From assembly GCA_024643795.1 (NCBI GenBank), contig JAHEMF010000005.1, positions 56,929 to 104,203 on the forward strand: 47,275 nucleotides of DNA, given 5' to 3'. Source of the DNA: Bacteroidota bacterium. GTDB taxonomy: Bacteria; Bacteroidota; Bacteroidia; AKYH767-A; OLB10. Below, one piece after another: positions 24,968 through 34,191 of the stretch. Both the position numbers and the translations under genes were made by a program. Below the pieces are notes generated by a model, which saw only the letters and a list, made by a program, of their open reading frames with translations, searched no databases and was not told the origin of the DNA. Positions within the stretch are counted from its first letter, which is position 1; each line of letters opens with the position of its first letter.

Positions 24968-27900
24968 ATGAAGTTAAAGGTATCATATTTTTTCTCTTTG
25001 TGTTTTGTATTGGTACTGGTATTGCCTGTATCGAATAGTTTGGCCCAGTTTTACCAGGGCTATCAAATGGATTTTGGAAAGAACAGAGTACAGCATAAAG
25101 ATTTTCTCTGGACATACTACCGGTTCAAAAATTTTGACACTTATTTCTATGTGGGTGGTAAAGAGTTGGCAGTATTTGTTGGAAAAACTGCCGACCAGGA
25201 GATCAAAGATGTAGAGACTTTATTTGACTATAAGGGATTTAACAGACTCCAGTTTATGATATTCAACAGTTTGTCCGATATGAAACAAACCAATATCGGT
25301 TTGGATGGGGGTGAACTTGTTCAAAATACCGGAGGGTTGACACGCATTGTTGGTAATAAAGTATTGGTTTATTTTGACGGCGATCATGAACACTTGAGAC
25401 AGCAGATTCGTGCAGGTATTGCTCAGGTATATTTTAACCAGTTGATGTATGGTGGTAATATAAAGGACAGACTTCAAAGTGCTGTGCTGCTGACCATACC
25501 GGAGTGGTACGAACAAGGATTGATATCCTATGTTTCTAAAGGGTGGACATCTGTTGAAGATAACCAGATGCGTGACGGTATTCTTTCAGGTAAATATAAG
25601 CGTTACAATAAACTGCTTGAAAATGAAAGTGTTTTTGCAGGACATTCCATGTGGCATTATATATCAGAAAACTACGGAAGGCATGCAATTGCCAATCTCC
25701 TCTATGTTACCAGAGTGAACCGGAGTGTGGAAAGCAGTTTTATGAATGTTATAGGAGTCAATATCAAACAACTTACCAGAAACTGGCTAACATACAATCA
25801 AAAGTATTATCAGGATGACGATAAGGGCAGGGCAATGCCAAAAGGCGACCCTGTTGCAATAAACAAAAAGCCATCACGAATAATTACACAACCTCATCTG
25901 AGTCCTGATGGATCTCAACTAGCCTATGTTTCAAATGATCTGGGTAAGTACCGCGTATATGTTGTTGATGTGAACAAGAAGAAACGACATAAGGTCTTAA
26001 AAGACCATTATAAATCACTGGAACAAATAACCGACCTTTCGTTTCCCCTGTTAGCTTGGCACCCATCGGGTAGTTACCTTACGGTGATGCGTGAAAAAAA
26101 AGGTAAGATCTGGTTTGAATATTACCCTACTGGTAAAGGGAAAATAGAGCGTAGTCAATTCTTTTATTTCGACAAGGTTTTGGATTATTCCTTTTCTGAT
26201 AATGGCCAGGATATTGTTCTCTCAGGAATTCAAAATGGTCACTCAGATATTTTTGTTTATAATGTTCGCAGTCGAACAGCCACAAACCTTACGAATGATG
26301 CCTATGATGATCTGTATCCCAGGTTTATCAACGGCTCACGAGAGATAGTTTTTTCTTCTAACAGAGTCAATGATACTATTGGAGTTGACAAGAGTGATGT
26401 GTTACCACCATCCAATAATTTCGATATCTTCCAGTTGGACTATGCTTCCCGATCAGATGTTTTAAAAAGAGTAACAAATACTCCGCTTGCCAACGAGATA
26501 AGACCTGAGCCATTAGATTCAGGCAGGTTTTATTTTTTAAGCGATGCTTCAGGAATATATAATCGATACGTTGGGTATACTGACAGTACCATTGCATTCA
26601 TTGATACTTCGGCACATTACCGTTATTACTCAGAAGCTTTTCCGCAATCAGATTATTCTCGCGGACTCATAGACCATCATATGAGCCAGAAGCAAAACAG
26701 ATATGTTGAAATGATATACTCTGAAGGGCGGTACCGTATGTACGTCAATGCTCCTCCAAGGCCAGACCTTACAGGTGCAGTTACGCCATCTACAACCATG
26801 CTCAAGCAATTGCAGGCAGGAAGGTTTATTCGTAATAAAGTTAAAAAGAAGATAGTGCCGGAAATTTTACAACCGGTAAAAACAGAAGTAGTTGACTCTG
26901 CTGATAGTAAACCGAAGATCAATGCTACAGATAAAATTGATATCAATAACTATGTTTTTCAGAGTGAATTTGAAAAGCCACGTGCAGAAAAGAAACGTGA
27001 AGAGAAAGCTGCAGCCAAACAAGCAGCTATAGAAGAGGCTTCGGAGTTTGAGTCGGATTCATTACCCTCAAATCCGAAAACTAATTTGGCGTTGGCAGAC
27101 AGTGGCGAGATTGAGTTTATGCTACCCAAACAAAGAAATTATGACCCCGCATTTTCAGCCGATTATTTTCTCACTCAGCTGGATAATACATTGCAAAACT
27201 CAACCTACCAGCCCTTTACAGGTGGTGCTTTTTACTTTGATCCCGGACTTAACATACTGATAAAAGTTGGAGTTAATGATCTGATGAATGATTACCGGAT
27301 CACCGGTGGTTTCCGACTGGCAGGAGACCTGAACTCCAATGAATATTTCATGAGTTATGAGAATCAGAAAAAAAAGATCGACAAAAAACTCTCTTTTTAC
27401 AGACTGGCAAGAGAGTATACCAGTGGATTTTCCTATTTAAAAGTTCACACACATGAGGTGAAAGGGCAATTGAAATTTCCTCTCAATGACCTCACATCCA
27501 TCAGGCCTTCATTATCATTCCGTACAGATCGCATTGTTACTTTAAGTACGGATATAGCCTCCTTAATTGAACCTACAGTTCATAACTATTGGGGATCCGG
27601 AAAAATCGAATTCGTTTATGACAACACTATAAATAAAGGGTTGAATTTATATAACGGTATACGTTATAAGATCTTTGTAGAATCATTCAGGCAGATCGAC
27701 CAGGAGAAGACCTGGCTTGGAGTGGTTGGGGCAGACTTCAGATATTATATGAAAGTTCATCGTCAGATAATATGGGCAAACCGGTTTGCTACTAGTACCT
27801 CGTTTGGCGATCAGAAACTACTATACTATCTGGGATCTACTGACAATGCTATAGTGCCATCAAATAATTTTGACTACGGCATTCCTATAGACCAGTCGCT

Positions 27901-28324
27901 TAACTATGGTTTTCAGGCGGTGGCCACTCACTTGAGAGGCTTTAAGCAGAACATAAGAAATGGAAATAGCTTTGCATTGATAAATTCTGAACTTAGGGTT
28001 CCTTTGTTTCAATATCTGTTGAATAAACCCATACGTTCAGACTTTATCAGGAATTTCCAGATAGTAGGTTTCTTTGATATTGGAACAGCATGGACCGGAG
28101 ATACACCCTATTCAAACAATAATAGCTTTAATACAGAGGTAATTTCAGGAAACCCTGTAACTGTTGTGCTTGACAGGCAGGTTGATCCTGTGGTGGCAGG
28201 ATTCGGAGGAGGATTACGTTCGAGAATCTTCGGATATTTTCTAAGAGCCGACTGGGGTTGGGGTTATGAAGACGGTGTAGTTCGTAAGCCTGTGTTTTAT
28301 CTGGCTTTAGGACTGGACTTTTAA
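24968..28324 (+). CDS. Pseudo-peptidase / TolB-like beta-propeller / outer-membrane barrel fusion
   Basis: 1118 residues. Signal peptide (~1-26, LAQ). Residues ~40-285 resemble a gluzincin-like module: the PEWYEQGLISYVSKG motif (E182) matches the third zinc-ligand region, but the HExxH position reads AGIAQ (149-153), so it should not be an active zinc peptidase. Residues ~300-620 carry TolB/PD40 beta-propeller repeats (HLSPDGSQLAYVS, AWHPSGSYLTVM, SFSDNGQDIVLSG). A charged KKREEKAAAKQAA linker (~650-730) leads to a C-terminal ~375-residue beta-barrel of Omp85/D15-like character, ending in LALGLDF with a terminal Phe as in outer-membrane proteins. Such proteins are usually labelled TolB-like in Bacteroidota. 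Function unknown; an outer-membrane structural or assembly role is inferred. Confidence 0.85.
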   Translation: MKLKVSYFFSLCFVLVLVLPVSNSLAQFYQGYQMDFGKNRVQHKDFLWTYYRFKNFDTYFYVGGKELAVFVGKTADQEIKDVETLFDYKGFNRLQFMIFNSLSDMKQTNIGLDGGELVQNTGGLTRIVGNKVLVYFDGDHEHLRQQIRAGIAQVYFNQLMYGGNIKDRLQSAVLLTIPEWYEQGLISYVSKGWTSVEDNQMRDGILSGKYKRYNKLLENESVFAGHSMWHYISENYGRHAIANLLYVTRVNRSVESSFMNVIGVNIKQLTRNWLTYNQKYYQDDDKGRAMPKGDPVAINKKPSRIITQPHLSPDGSQLAYVSNDLGKYRVYVVDVNKKKRHKVLKDHYKSLEQITDLSFPLLAWHPSGSYLTVMREKKGKIWFEYYPTGKGKIERSQFFYFDKVLDYSFSDNGQDIVLSGIQNGHSDIFVYNVRSRTATNLTNDAYDDLYPRFINGSREIVFSSNRVNDTIGVDKSDVLPPSNNFDIFQLDYASRSDVLKRVTNTPLANEIRPEPLDSGRFYFLSDASGIYNRYVGYTDSTIAFIDTSAHYRYYSEAFPQSDYSRGLIDHHMSQKQNRYVEMIYSEGRYRMYVNAPPRPDLTGAVTPSTTMLKQLQAGRFIRNKVKKKIVPEILQPVKTEVVDSADSKPKINATDKIDINNYVFQSEFEKPRAEKKREEKAAAKQAAIEEASEFESDSLPSNPKTNLALADSGEIEFMLPKQRNYDPAFSADYFLTQLDNTLQNSTYQPFTGGAFYFDPGLNILIKVGVNDLMNDYRITGGFRLAGDLNSNEYFMSYENQKKKIDKKLSFYRLAREYTSGFSYLKVHTHEVKGQLKFPLNDLTSIRPSLSFRTDRIVTLSTDIASLIEPTVHNYWGSGKIEFVYDNTINKGLNLYNGIRYKIFVESFRQIDQEKTWLGVVGADFRYYMKVHRQIIWANRFATSTSFGDQKLLYYLGSTDNAIVPSNNFDYGIPIDQSLNYGFQAVATHLRGFKQNIRNGNSFALINSELRVPLFQYLLNKPIRSDFIRNFQIVGFFDIGTAWTGDTPYSNNNSFNTEVISGNPVTVVLDRQVDPVVAGFGGGLRSRIFGYFLRADWGWGYEDGVVRKPVFYLALGLDF

Positions 28325-28351
28325 CAAGTTGTACCATTAAACAGAATTCAA

Positions 28352-29560
28352 ATGAATGAGAACACAAAACAGTTGAAGGAAAAAGTGAAGGCGCTGGCAA
28401 AATCGTGTTTTCAGCAAACAGTGGAAACAAGAAGACACCTACATCAGAACCCGGAGCTCTCCTTTCAGGAATACAATACAAGCGAATATGTATGGAGCAG
28501 ACTTGAGCTTTTAGGAATTGCCGATAAGAAGAAGCTCGCTACTACCGGGATTGTGGCGCATATAAAAGGTAAAAACCCTGATTCCCGCACTGTTGCACTC
28601 AGGGCTGATATGGATGCCTTACCCATTCTTGAGTCGAATGAGGTTGAATATAGGTCTAAGAACGAAGGTGTGATGCATGCGTGCGGGCACGATGCTCACA
28701 CAGCATCTTTATTGGGTGCGGCATATATTTTAAATGAACTTAAAGACAACTTTGAAGGCACAATAAAACTGGTTTTTCAGCCGGGAGAAGAAAAACTTCC
28801 GGGTGGTGCATCGATCATGATAAAGGAAGGAGTTTTGGAAGACCCGAGACCTGATGGTATGATAGGACAACATGTGATGCCTCTCATTCCGGCCGGTAAA
28901 GTTGGATTTCGTTCAGGAATGTATATGGCTTCAACCGACGAAATTTATATGACTGTTAAAGGTAAAGGAGGGCATGGTGCTATGCCTCATTTTAATATAG
29001 ACCCTGTGTTGATCACCGCCCATCTTATTACTGCACTGCAACAAATAGTAAGTCGAGTTGCTGACCCGTCTATGCCCAGTGTATTATCATTTGGTAAAGT
29101 TATTGCTAACGGCGCCACCAATGTGATTCCCAATGAGGTGTATCTTGAAGGAACCTTCAGAACGCTTGATGAAAAATGGCGCGATGAGGCGCACATAAAG
29201 ATTCGTACTATGGCTGAAACATTGGCTAAAAGTATGGGTGGTTCAGTTGATCTGGAGATCCGCAAAGGGTATCCGGCTCTTGTCAATGACCCTGAACTCA
29301 CATCATCATCCAAAGCTGCCGCTGAAGAATATTTAGGAAGCGATAATGTTGTAGATCTTGATATTTGGATGGCTGCAGAAGATTTTGCCTTTTATTCGCA
29401 ACAGACCCGTGCATGCTTTTACAGGCTGGGTACGCGTAACGAAGAAAGAGGAATCACTTCATCGGTTCACACACCTACCTTTGACATTGAAGAGAATGCG
29501 CTGGAAGTCGGAACAGGTTTGATGGCCTGGCTGGCTCTAAAGGATCTTGACAATAAATGA
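28352..29560 (+). CDS. M20-family amidohydrolase (hippurate / N-acyl amino acid hydrolase type)
   Basis: 402 residues, cytoplasmic. A dinuclear metal peptidase-like enzyme cleaving the amide of N-acylated amino acids. Evidence: HLHQNPELSFQEYNT (N-terminal block), ALRADMDALPI, metal ligands in MHACGHDAHTASLLGAA, the catalytic GEE in VFQPGEEKLPGGA, the lid-domain GKGGHGAMPH, and the AAEDFAFYSQ block near the C-terminus with a final metal-binding HTPTFDIEENAL. This pattern is the HipO/AmaA subgroup; the true substrate cannot be assigned. Follows the outer-membrane fusion gene by 27 bp and may be co-transcribed; its 3' end faces recQ. Confidence 0.92.
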   Translation: MNENTKQLKEKVKALAKSCFQQTVETRRHLHQNPELSFQEYNTSEYVWSRLELLGIADKKKLATTGIVAHIKGKNPDSRTVALRADMDALPILESNEVEYRSKNEGVMHACGHDAHTASLLGAAYILNELKDNFEGTIKLVFQPGEEKLPGGASIMIKEGVLEDPRPDGMIGQHVMPLIPAGKVGFRSGMYMASTDEIYMTVKGKGGHGAMPHFNIDPVLITAHLITALQQIVSRVADPSMPSVLSFGKVIANGATNVIPNEVYLEGTFRTLDEKWRDEAHIKIRTMAETLAKSMGGSVDLEIRKGYPALVNDPELTSSSKAAAEEYLGSDNVVDLDIWMAAEDFAFYSQQTRACFYRLGTRNEERGITSSVHTPTFDIEENALEVGTGLMAWLALKDLDNK

Positions 29561-29619
29561 CCAAGGTTGCACACAGCTAATGTGGAAGTTCACAACAGAT
29601 TCATTTGGAAAATTACAGA

Positions 29620-31821
29620 TTAATTGGCAAGTTCACTCATGAACTTGATGCGCATTAAACGGATCTCCTCTTCTGTATATTCATCAGACCCAAGCTCATC
29701 TAATGCATCCTGAATGGAATCGGTTGTAGCAGATCTGAAATAATCAAAAATTTCCTGTTGACGGTCTTCATCCAGTGCATCATTCAGATAATATTTGATA
29801 TCGATCTTGGTACCTGAAGAAACAATAGATTCAAGTTCATTGATAAGGTCGGCAAGCGACAACCCTTTAGCTTCTGCAATATCATCAAGAGGAAGTTTTC
29901 TGTCAATGTTCTGTATGATATAAACTTTCAGTCCTGATTTATTGATCACAGATTTCACAACGAAGTCTACCGGCCGGTCAATGTCATTCTCTTCAACATA
30001 GTTTGAGATCAACTCGATGAAGGGTTTTCCGAATTTGACAGCTTTACCACTACCTACACCACTGATGTTTTTAAGCTCATCCATGGTGATAGGATATTGT
30101 ATTGCCATTTCTTCCAATGAGGTCTCCTGGAATACAACGAAAGGAGGAACATTTTTCTGCTTTGCAACCTTTTTACAAAGGTCTTTCAGCATAGAGAACA
30201 GCTCTGCATCTGCAGCACTACCGCCACCTTTACTTGCAGAAGGTTCATCGTCATCTTCCTCTTCAGATTCATCAAAATCGTGATCCTGGGTCACTTTAAA
30301 AGAAGTTGGTTTTTTGAGGAACGACTTGCCTTCCGGAGTTATCTTCAAAAGGCCATAGTTGTCGATATCCTTGGTAAGCAGTCCGGCCAATAATACCTGA
30401 CGGATTACCGCCATCCAGAATTTAGGATCCTGGTCTGCACCTTCACCAAACTCTTCAAGTTGGTTGTGGTTGTATGACTTGATCGTTTGGTCTTCTTTTC
30501 CTACCAGCACATTCACAACATGTTCGGCAGCGAATTTTTCCTTTACGGCGATGACGGTATCCAGCAGCAGCTGAACTTCGTCCTGAGCTTCAACTTGAGT
30601 TTTCGGGTGAAGACAATTATCGCAACTCTGACAGTTCTCTTCTTCATATACTTCACCGAAATAATGTAGCAATACTTTTCTTCTGCACACAGAAGTTTCG
30701 GCGTAAGCTACGGTTTCAAGAAGCAACTGCTTTCCGATCTCCTGTTCGGCAACGGGTTTGCCCTTCATGAATTTCTCAAGCTTCTCAATATCTTTATAGG
30801 AGTAGAAAGCTACGCACCTTCCTTCTCTTCCATCACGACCTCCACGTCCTGTTTCCTGATAATAACCTTCTAGGCTTTTTGGAATGTCATGATGTATCAC
30901 AAACCGTACATCGGGTTTATCAATTCCCATTCCGAATGCTATTGTAGCAACAATAACATCTGCTTCTTCCATCAGGAACATATCCTGGTGCTTGGCACGC
31001 ATACCTGCTTCGAGGCCGGCATGATAAGGAAGTGCTTTGATTCCATTTGCATTTAAGGTGCTTGCAACTTCTTCAACCTTTTTACGGCTTAAACAATATA
31101 CAATACCTGATTTTCCGCTATGACTCTTGATGAATTTAACGATCTCTTTTAGCACGTTCACTTTAGGACGTACTTCATAATATAAATTAGGTCTGTTAAA
31201 GGAAGATTTAAAGATTGTAGCTTCCATCATGCCCAGGTTTTTCTGGATATCCTGTTGCACTTTCTCTGTTGCCGTTGCAGTGAGGGCGATTATCGGAAGA
31301 TTACCTATCTGTTCAATGATAGGACGTAGTCTGCGGTATTCAGGGCGGAAATCATGACCCCATTCTGAGATACAGTGAGCTTCATCGATTGCAAAAAAGG
31401 AAATGTTGATCTCCTTCAGAAAGCTCACATTATCCTCTTTGGTAAGCGACTCTGGTGCAACATATAAAAGTTTTGTGCGCCCTTTTAAGATATCTTTCTT
31501 AACTTGTTGTGCTTCGGCTTTGGTCAATGATGAATTTAGGAAGTGTGCAATACCATCATCGGATTGAAACCCTCTTATGGCATCCACCTGATTTTTCATC
31601 AGAGCTATCAAAGGCGAAATAACAATTGCAGTACCTTCACTTAGCAATGCAGGTAGCTGATAGCACATTGATTTACCCCCCCCGGTTGGCATAATAACAA
31701 AGGTGTCGTTACCATCCAAAACGTTCTTTATAATTTCCTCCTGATCCCCCTTGAATGTTTCATATCCGAAGAATTTCTGAAGGCTACCCAGTAAAGAACT
31801 TTCAACAACAGCAGTACTCAT
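29620..31821 (-). CDS. recQ: ATP-dependent DNA helicase RecQ
   Basis: 733 residues, longer than E. coli RecQ (609). A 3'-5' superfamily 2 helicase for recombination and fork repair. Motifs: Walker [16 protein letters not shown] (K50), DEAH box [19 protein letters not shown], motif [10 protein letters not shown], motif [30 protein letters not shown], then the RQC zinc site ([12 protein letters not shown]...NCQSCDNC), RQC winged helix, and an HRDC domain (~535-610). Unusual: an acidic low-complexity linker ([18 protein letters not shown]) before HRDC, and an extra C-terminal ~110 residues with a helix-turn-helix-like fold ([18 protein letters not shown]). Divergent from kdsD. Confidence 0.96.
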   Translation of the reverse strand: MSTAVVESSLLGSLQKFFGYETFKGDQEEIIKNVLDGNDTFVIMPTGGGKSMCYQLPALLSEGTAIVISPLIALMKNQVDAIRGFQSDDGIAHFLNSSLTKAEAQQVKKDILKGRTKLLYVAPESLTKEDNVSFLKEINISFFAIDEAHCISEWGHDFRPEYRRLRPIIEQIGNLPIIALTATATEKVQQDIQKNLGMMEATIFKSSFNRPNLYYEVRPKVNVLKEIVKFIKSHSGKSGIVYCLSRKKVEEVASTLNANGIKALPYHAGLEAGMRAKHQDMFLMEEADVIVATIAFGMGIDKPDVRFVIHHDIPKSLEGYYQETGRGGRDGREGRCVAFYSYKDIEKLEKFMKGKPVAEQEIGKQLLLETVAYAETSVCRRKVLLHYFGEVYEEENCQSCDNCLHPKTQVEAQDEVQLLLDTVIAVKEKFAAEHVVNVLVGKEDQTIKSYNHNQLEEFGEGADQDPKFWMAVIRQVLLAGLLTKDIDNYGLLKITPEGKSFLKKPTSFKVTQDHDFDESEEEDDDEPSASKGGGSAADAELFSMLKDLCKKVAKQKNVPPFVVFQETSLEEMAIQYPITMDELKNISGVGSGKAVKFGKPFIELISNYVEENDIDRPVDFVVKSVINKSGLKVYIIQNIDRKLPLDDIAEAKGLSLADLINELESIVSSGTKIDIKYYLNDALDEDRQQEIFDYFRSATTDSIQDALDELGSDEYTEEEIRLMRIKFMSELAN

Positions 31822-31834
31822 TATTTAATATTGA

Positions 31835-31842
31835 TAATTTTG
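31835..31842 (+). promoter_or_regulatory. -7 box (TAATTTTG) for kdsD-tatC
   Basis: Exact TAnnTTTG match in the recQ/kdsD divergent gap, 54 nt before the TTG start at 31896. Confidence 0.5.
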
Positions 31843-31895
31843 TTCCTTAAATATATACAATAATTGCGAAAACATTACAAGCAAATTTTAAAATT

Positions 31896-32861
31896 TTGAA
31901 ATCTGATCAGGAAATTATTGAGAGGGGAAAACTGACCCTTAACATCGAAGCCGAATCTATCCTTGCATTAAAAACATCAATTGACCAGGGTTTTGTTGAG
32001 GTTGTAAAATTAATACATTTTTCTGAGGGAAGGGTGATTTTCACAGGGATTGGCAAGAGTGCAATTATCGCCTCAAAAATTGTAGCCACCCTTAATTCTA
32101 CCGGAACTCCTGCCATATTTATGCATGCAGCCGATGCTATTCATGGTGACCTTGGCATCGTTCAAAATCAGGATATTGTTGTGGTGATTTCCAAAAGTGG
32201 GAACACCCCCGAAATAAAAGTGCTGGTGCCGTTGATCAGATCCGGAAACAATAAATTGATCGGCATGACAGGTGATATTAATTCTTTTTTGGCCAAGAAT
32301 TCCGATCATATTTTAAATACTACTGTAGGGCAGGAAGCCTGTCCTAACAATTTGGCACCTACCAGCAGTACTACAGCTCAACTGGCTATGGGGGATGCGT
32401 TGGCAGTGTGTTTGCTTGATTGTAAGGGGTTTACAGGAAACGATTTTGCAAGATATCATCCCGGTGGTTCATTAGGAAAGAAGTTATATCTTAAGGTATC
32501 AGACCTTTACCCTAACAATCCTATACCCCAAGTTACGGTTGAAGATAGCCTTGTTAAGGTGGTGCATGAAATATCATCCAAACGCCTTGGCGCAACCGCT
32601 GTGGTTGAAAATGATGTAGTTAAGGGCATTATTACAGATGGCGACCTCAGGCGAATGATGGAAAAAGGGGGCGACATTTCCGGCATAATAGCATCAGATA
32701 TCATGTCTGCTTCACCCAAGACCATTGATGCTGATGAAATGGCTGTTGATGCATTTCATATGATGAAATCGAAAAACATCACCCAGCTGGTAGTTGTAAA
32801 AGAAGGTAAATATGCAGGTATGATTCACTTACATGATCTTTTGAACGAGGGAATCATATAA
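31896..32861 (+). CDS. kdsD: Arabinose-5-phosphate isomerase, KpsF/GutQ family
   Basis: 321 residues, normal length. Interconverts ribulose-5-P and arabinose-5-P, the first step to Kdo for LPS. Domains: SIS (~35-170) with VIFTGIGKSAIIASKIVATLNSTGTPAIFMHAADAIHGDLG (phosphate-binding GKSA and HaaDa-H-GDLG motif), ISKSGNTPEIK, and LAPTSSTTAQLAMGDALA; then FARYHPGGSLGKKL and two CBS domains (~205-320). The start is TTG: no ATG exists in frame upstream before a stop and the N-terminus aligns with the family. Followed by tatC at 19 bp. Activity could instead be GutQ-like in sugar alcohol use; LPS context favours KdsD. Confidence 0.92.
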   Translation: MKSDQEIIERGKLTLNIEAESILALKTSIDQGFVEVVKLIHFSEGRVIFTGIGKSAIIASKIVATLNSTGTPAIFMHAADAIHGDLGIVQNQDIVVVISKSGNTPEIKVLVPLIRSGNNKLIGMTGDINSFLAKNSDHILNTTVGQEACPNNLAPTSSTTAQLAMGDALAVCLLDCKGFTGNDFARYHPGGSLGKKLYLKVSDLYPNNPIPQVTVEDSLVKVVHEISSKRLGATAVVENDVVKGIITDGDLRRMMEKGGDISGIIASDIMSASPKTIDADEMAVDAFHMMKSKNITQLVVVKEGKYAGMIHLHDLLNEGII

Positions 32862-32880
32862 TATCTGTAATCTTGCCATC

Positions 32881-33702
32881 ATGAACTTCAAAAAACGGAA
32901 GGATCCCAATAAAGAGATGCACTTTTTGGACCACCTGGAGGCCCTCAGGTGGCATCTGGTGCGTTCTGCTGCAGCTATTGTTATAATGGCCATTGCCGCT
33001 TTTACCAATAAAGAGATCCTTTTCGATAAGATCATTCTGGCTCCCAAGTACCCTGATTTCCTTACTTACAGGGTGCTTTGTAAGTTAAGTGATAAACTTG
33101 GAATTGACATGTGTATCACTGAAGTACCATTCAACCTCATAAATATCAACATTTCAGGACAGTTTACCACGCATATATTTGTTTCATTAACAGCCGGTTT
33201 CATAATGGCATTCCCCTATTTTATATGGGAATTATGGAGGTTCATAAAACCTGCCCTTTCACAAAAAGAACGGAGTTTTTCCAGAGGTGTGGTATTCTTC
33301 ACCTCTTTGCTATTCCTTATCGGGATCTTATTCGGATATTTCGTTATCAGCCCATTATCAGTGAATTTTCTCGGAAGCTACCAGATCAGTGAAACAGTGA
33401 CCAATCAGATCAGCCTTGATTCTTTCATTTCTACGATCACCATCCTTACATTTTCATGTGGATTGGTATTTGAGCTGCCGATTGTGGTCTTTTTCCTATC
33501 CAAGATCGGTATCATCTCGCCTCAGTTCATGAGACAATACCGTAAACATGCCATGGTGATAAACCTTATCATAGCTGCTTTTATAACGCCTTCACCCGAT
33601 GTGGCCAGCCAGCTTTTAGTGGCTATTCCTTTGTTTTTGCTTTATGAAGTAAGCATATGGGTATCGGCCATGGTTTATAAAAAAAGCGCTGATACGGAGT
33701 GA
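32881..33702 (+). CDS. tatC: Twin-arginine translocase subunit TatC
   Basis: 273 residues. The six-helix receptor of the Tat pathway that exports folded proteins with an RR signal. Signatures: MHFLDHLEALRWHLVRSAAAI (N-terminal signal-binding face with the conserved E), PYFIWELWRFIKPALSQKER, FGYFVISPLSVNFL, FGLVFELPIVVFFLS-like helix 5 region, and FITPSPDVASQLLVAIPLFLLYEVSIW. The cytoplasmic N-terminus is basic. No tatA/tatB gene is adjacent in the window. Probably co-transcribed with kdsD. Confidence 0.95.
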   Translation: MNFKKRKDPNKEMHFLDHLEALRWHLVRSAAAIVIMAIAAFTNKEILFDKIILAPKYPDFLTYRVLCKLSDKLGIDMCITEVPFNLININISGQFTTHIFVSLTAGFIMAFPYFIWELWRFIKPALSQKERSFSRGVVFFTSLLFLIGILFGYFVISPLSVNFLGSYQISETVTNQISLDSFISTITILTFSCGLVFELPIVVFFLSKIGIISPQFMRQYRKHAMVINLIIAAFITPSPDVASQLLVAIPLFLLYEVSIWVSAMVYKKSADTE

Positions 33703-33794
33703 GTTATTAATTAATCAGTATATAAAGCCCCTGAATTGAACACCAATTTGTTGGCAATAACCGGAACCCATTCCTATGTGTGCCTGTAAAAGGA

Positions 33795-33802
33795 TATTTT
33801 TG
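33795..33802 (+). promoter_or_regulatory. -7 box (TATTTTTG) for the AhpD-like gene
   Basis: Exact TAnnTTTG match 20 nt before the ATG at 33823. Confidence 0.6.
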
Positions 33803-33822
33803 TCTGAAACCAAAAACTTAAA

Positions 33823-34164
33823 ATGAATCAGGAGGTAACAGAATTCAATGAATACAGGTCCAGAATGAATAAAAAGATACTGGATGCTGATAATCTTGTA
33901 CTGAAACGGTTGTTCAATCTGGATACCAATACTTATTCGGAGGGTGCCCTGAATGAAAAAACAAAAGAAATGCTGGGGCTTGTTGCAAGCATGGTACTTA
34001 GATGCGATGATTGTATCAAATATCACTTACAAAAATGTTATGAATGTGGAGTCAACAAGGAAGAGGTATTCGAAATATTTGCCGTTGCCAATATCGTAGG
34101 TGGCACTATCGTTATACCTCATTTGAGGCGGGCTGTAGAATTTTGGGAACAATTGGAAAGTTAA
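33823..34164 (+). CDS. Carboxymuconolactone decarboxylase family protein (AhpD-like)
   Basis: 113 residues, all helical. The AhpD redox motif is present: MVLRCDDCIKYHLQKC (CxxC with His four residues on), followed by GVNKEEVFEIFAVANIVGG, as in the small single-domain alkylhydroperoxidase-like proteins. The CxxC suggests thiol-disulfide or peroxide chemistry rather than lactone decarboxylation. Own promoter at 33795; followed after 27 bp by the DUF5686 gene. Partner reductase not seen. Confidence 0.88.
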   Translation: MNQEVTEFNEYRSRMNKKILDADNLVLKRLFNLDTNTYSEGALNEKTKEMLGLVASMVLRCDDCIKYHLQKCYECGVNKEEVFEIFAVANIVGGTIVIPHLRRAVEFWEQLES

Positions 34165-34191
34165 TTGAACCGATAGCCAGCAATTAGATCT

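Noticed and set aside
33703-33822. Possible terminator after tatC (CCAA...TTGG inverted repeat near 33751)
   Set aside because: Only four to five base pairs and no following T-run.
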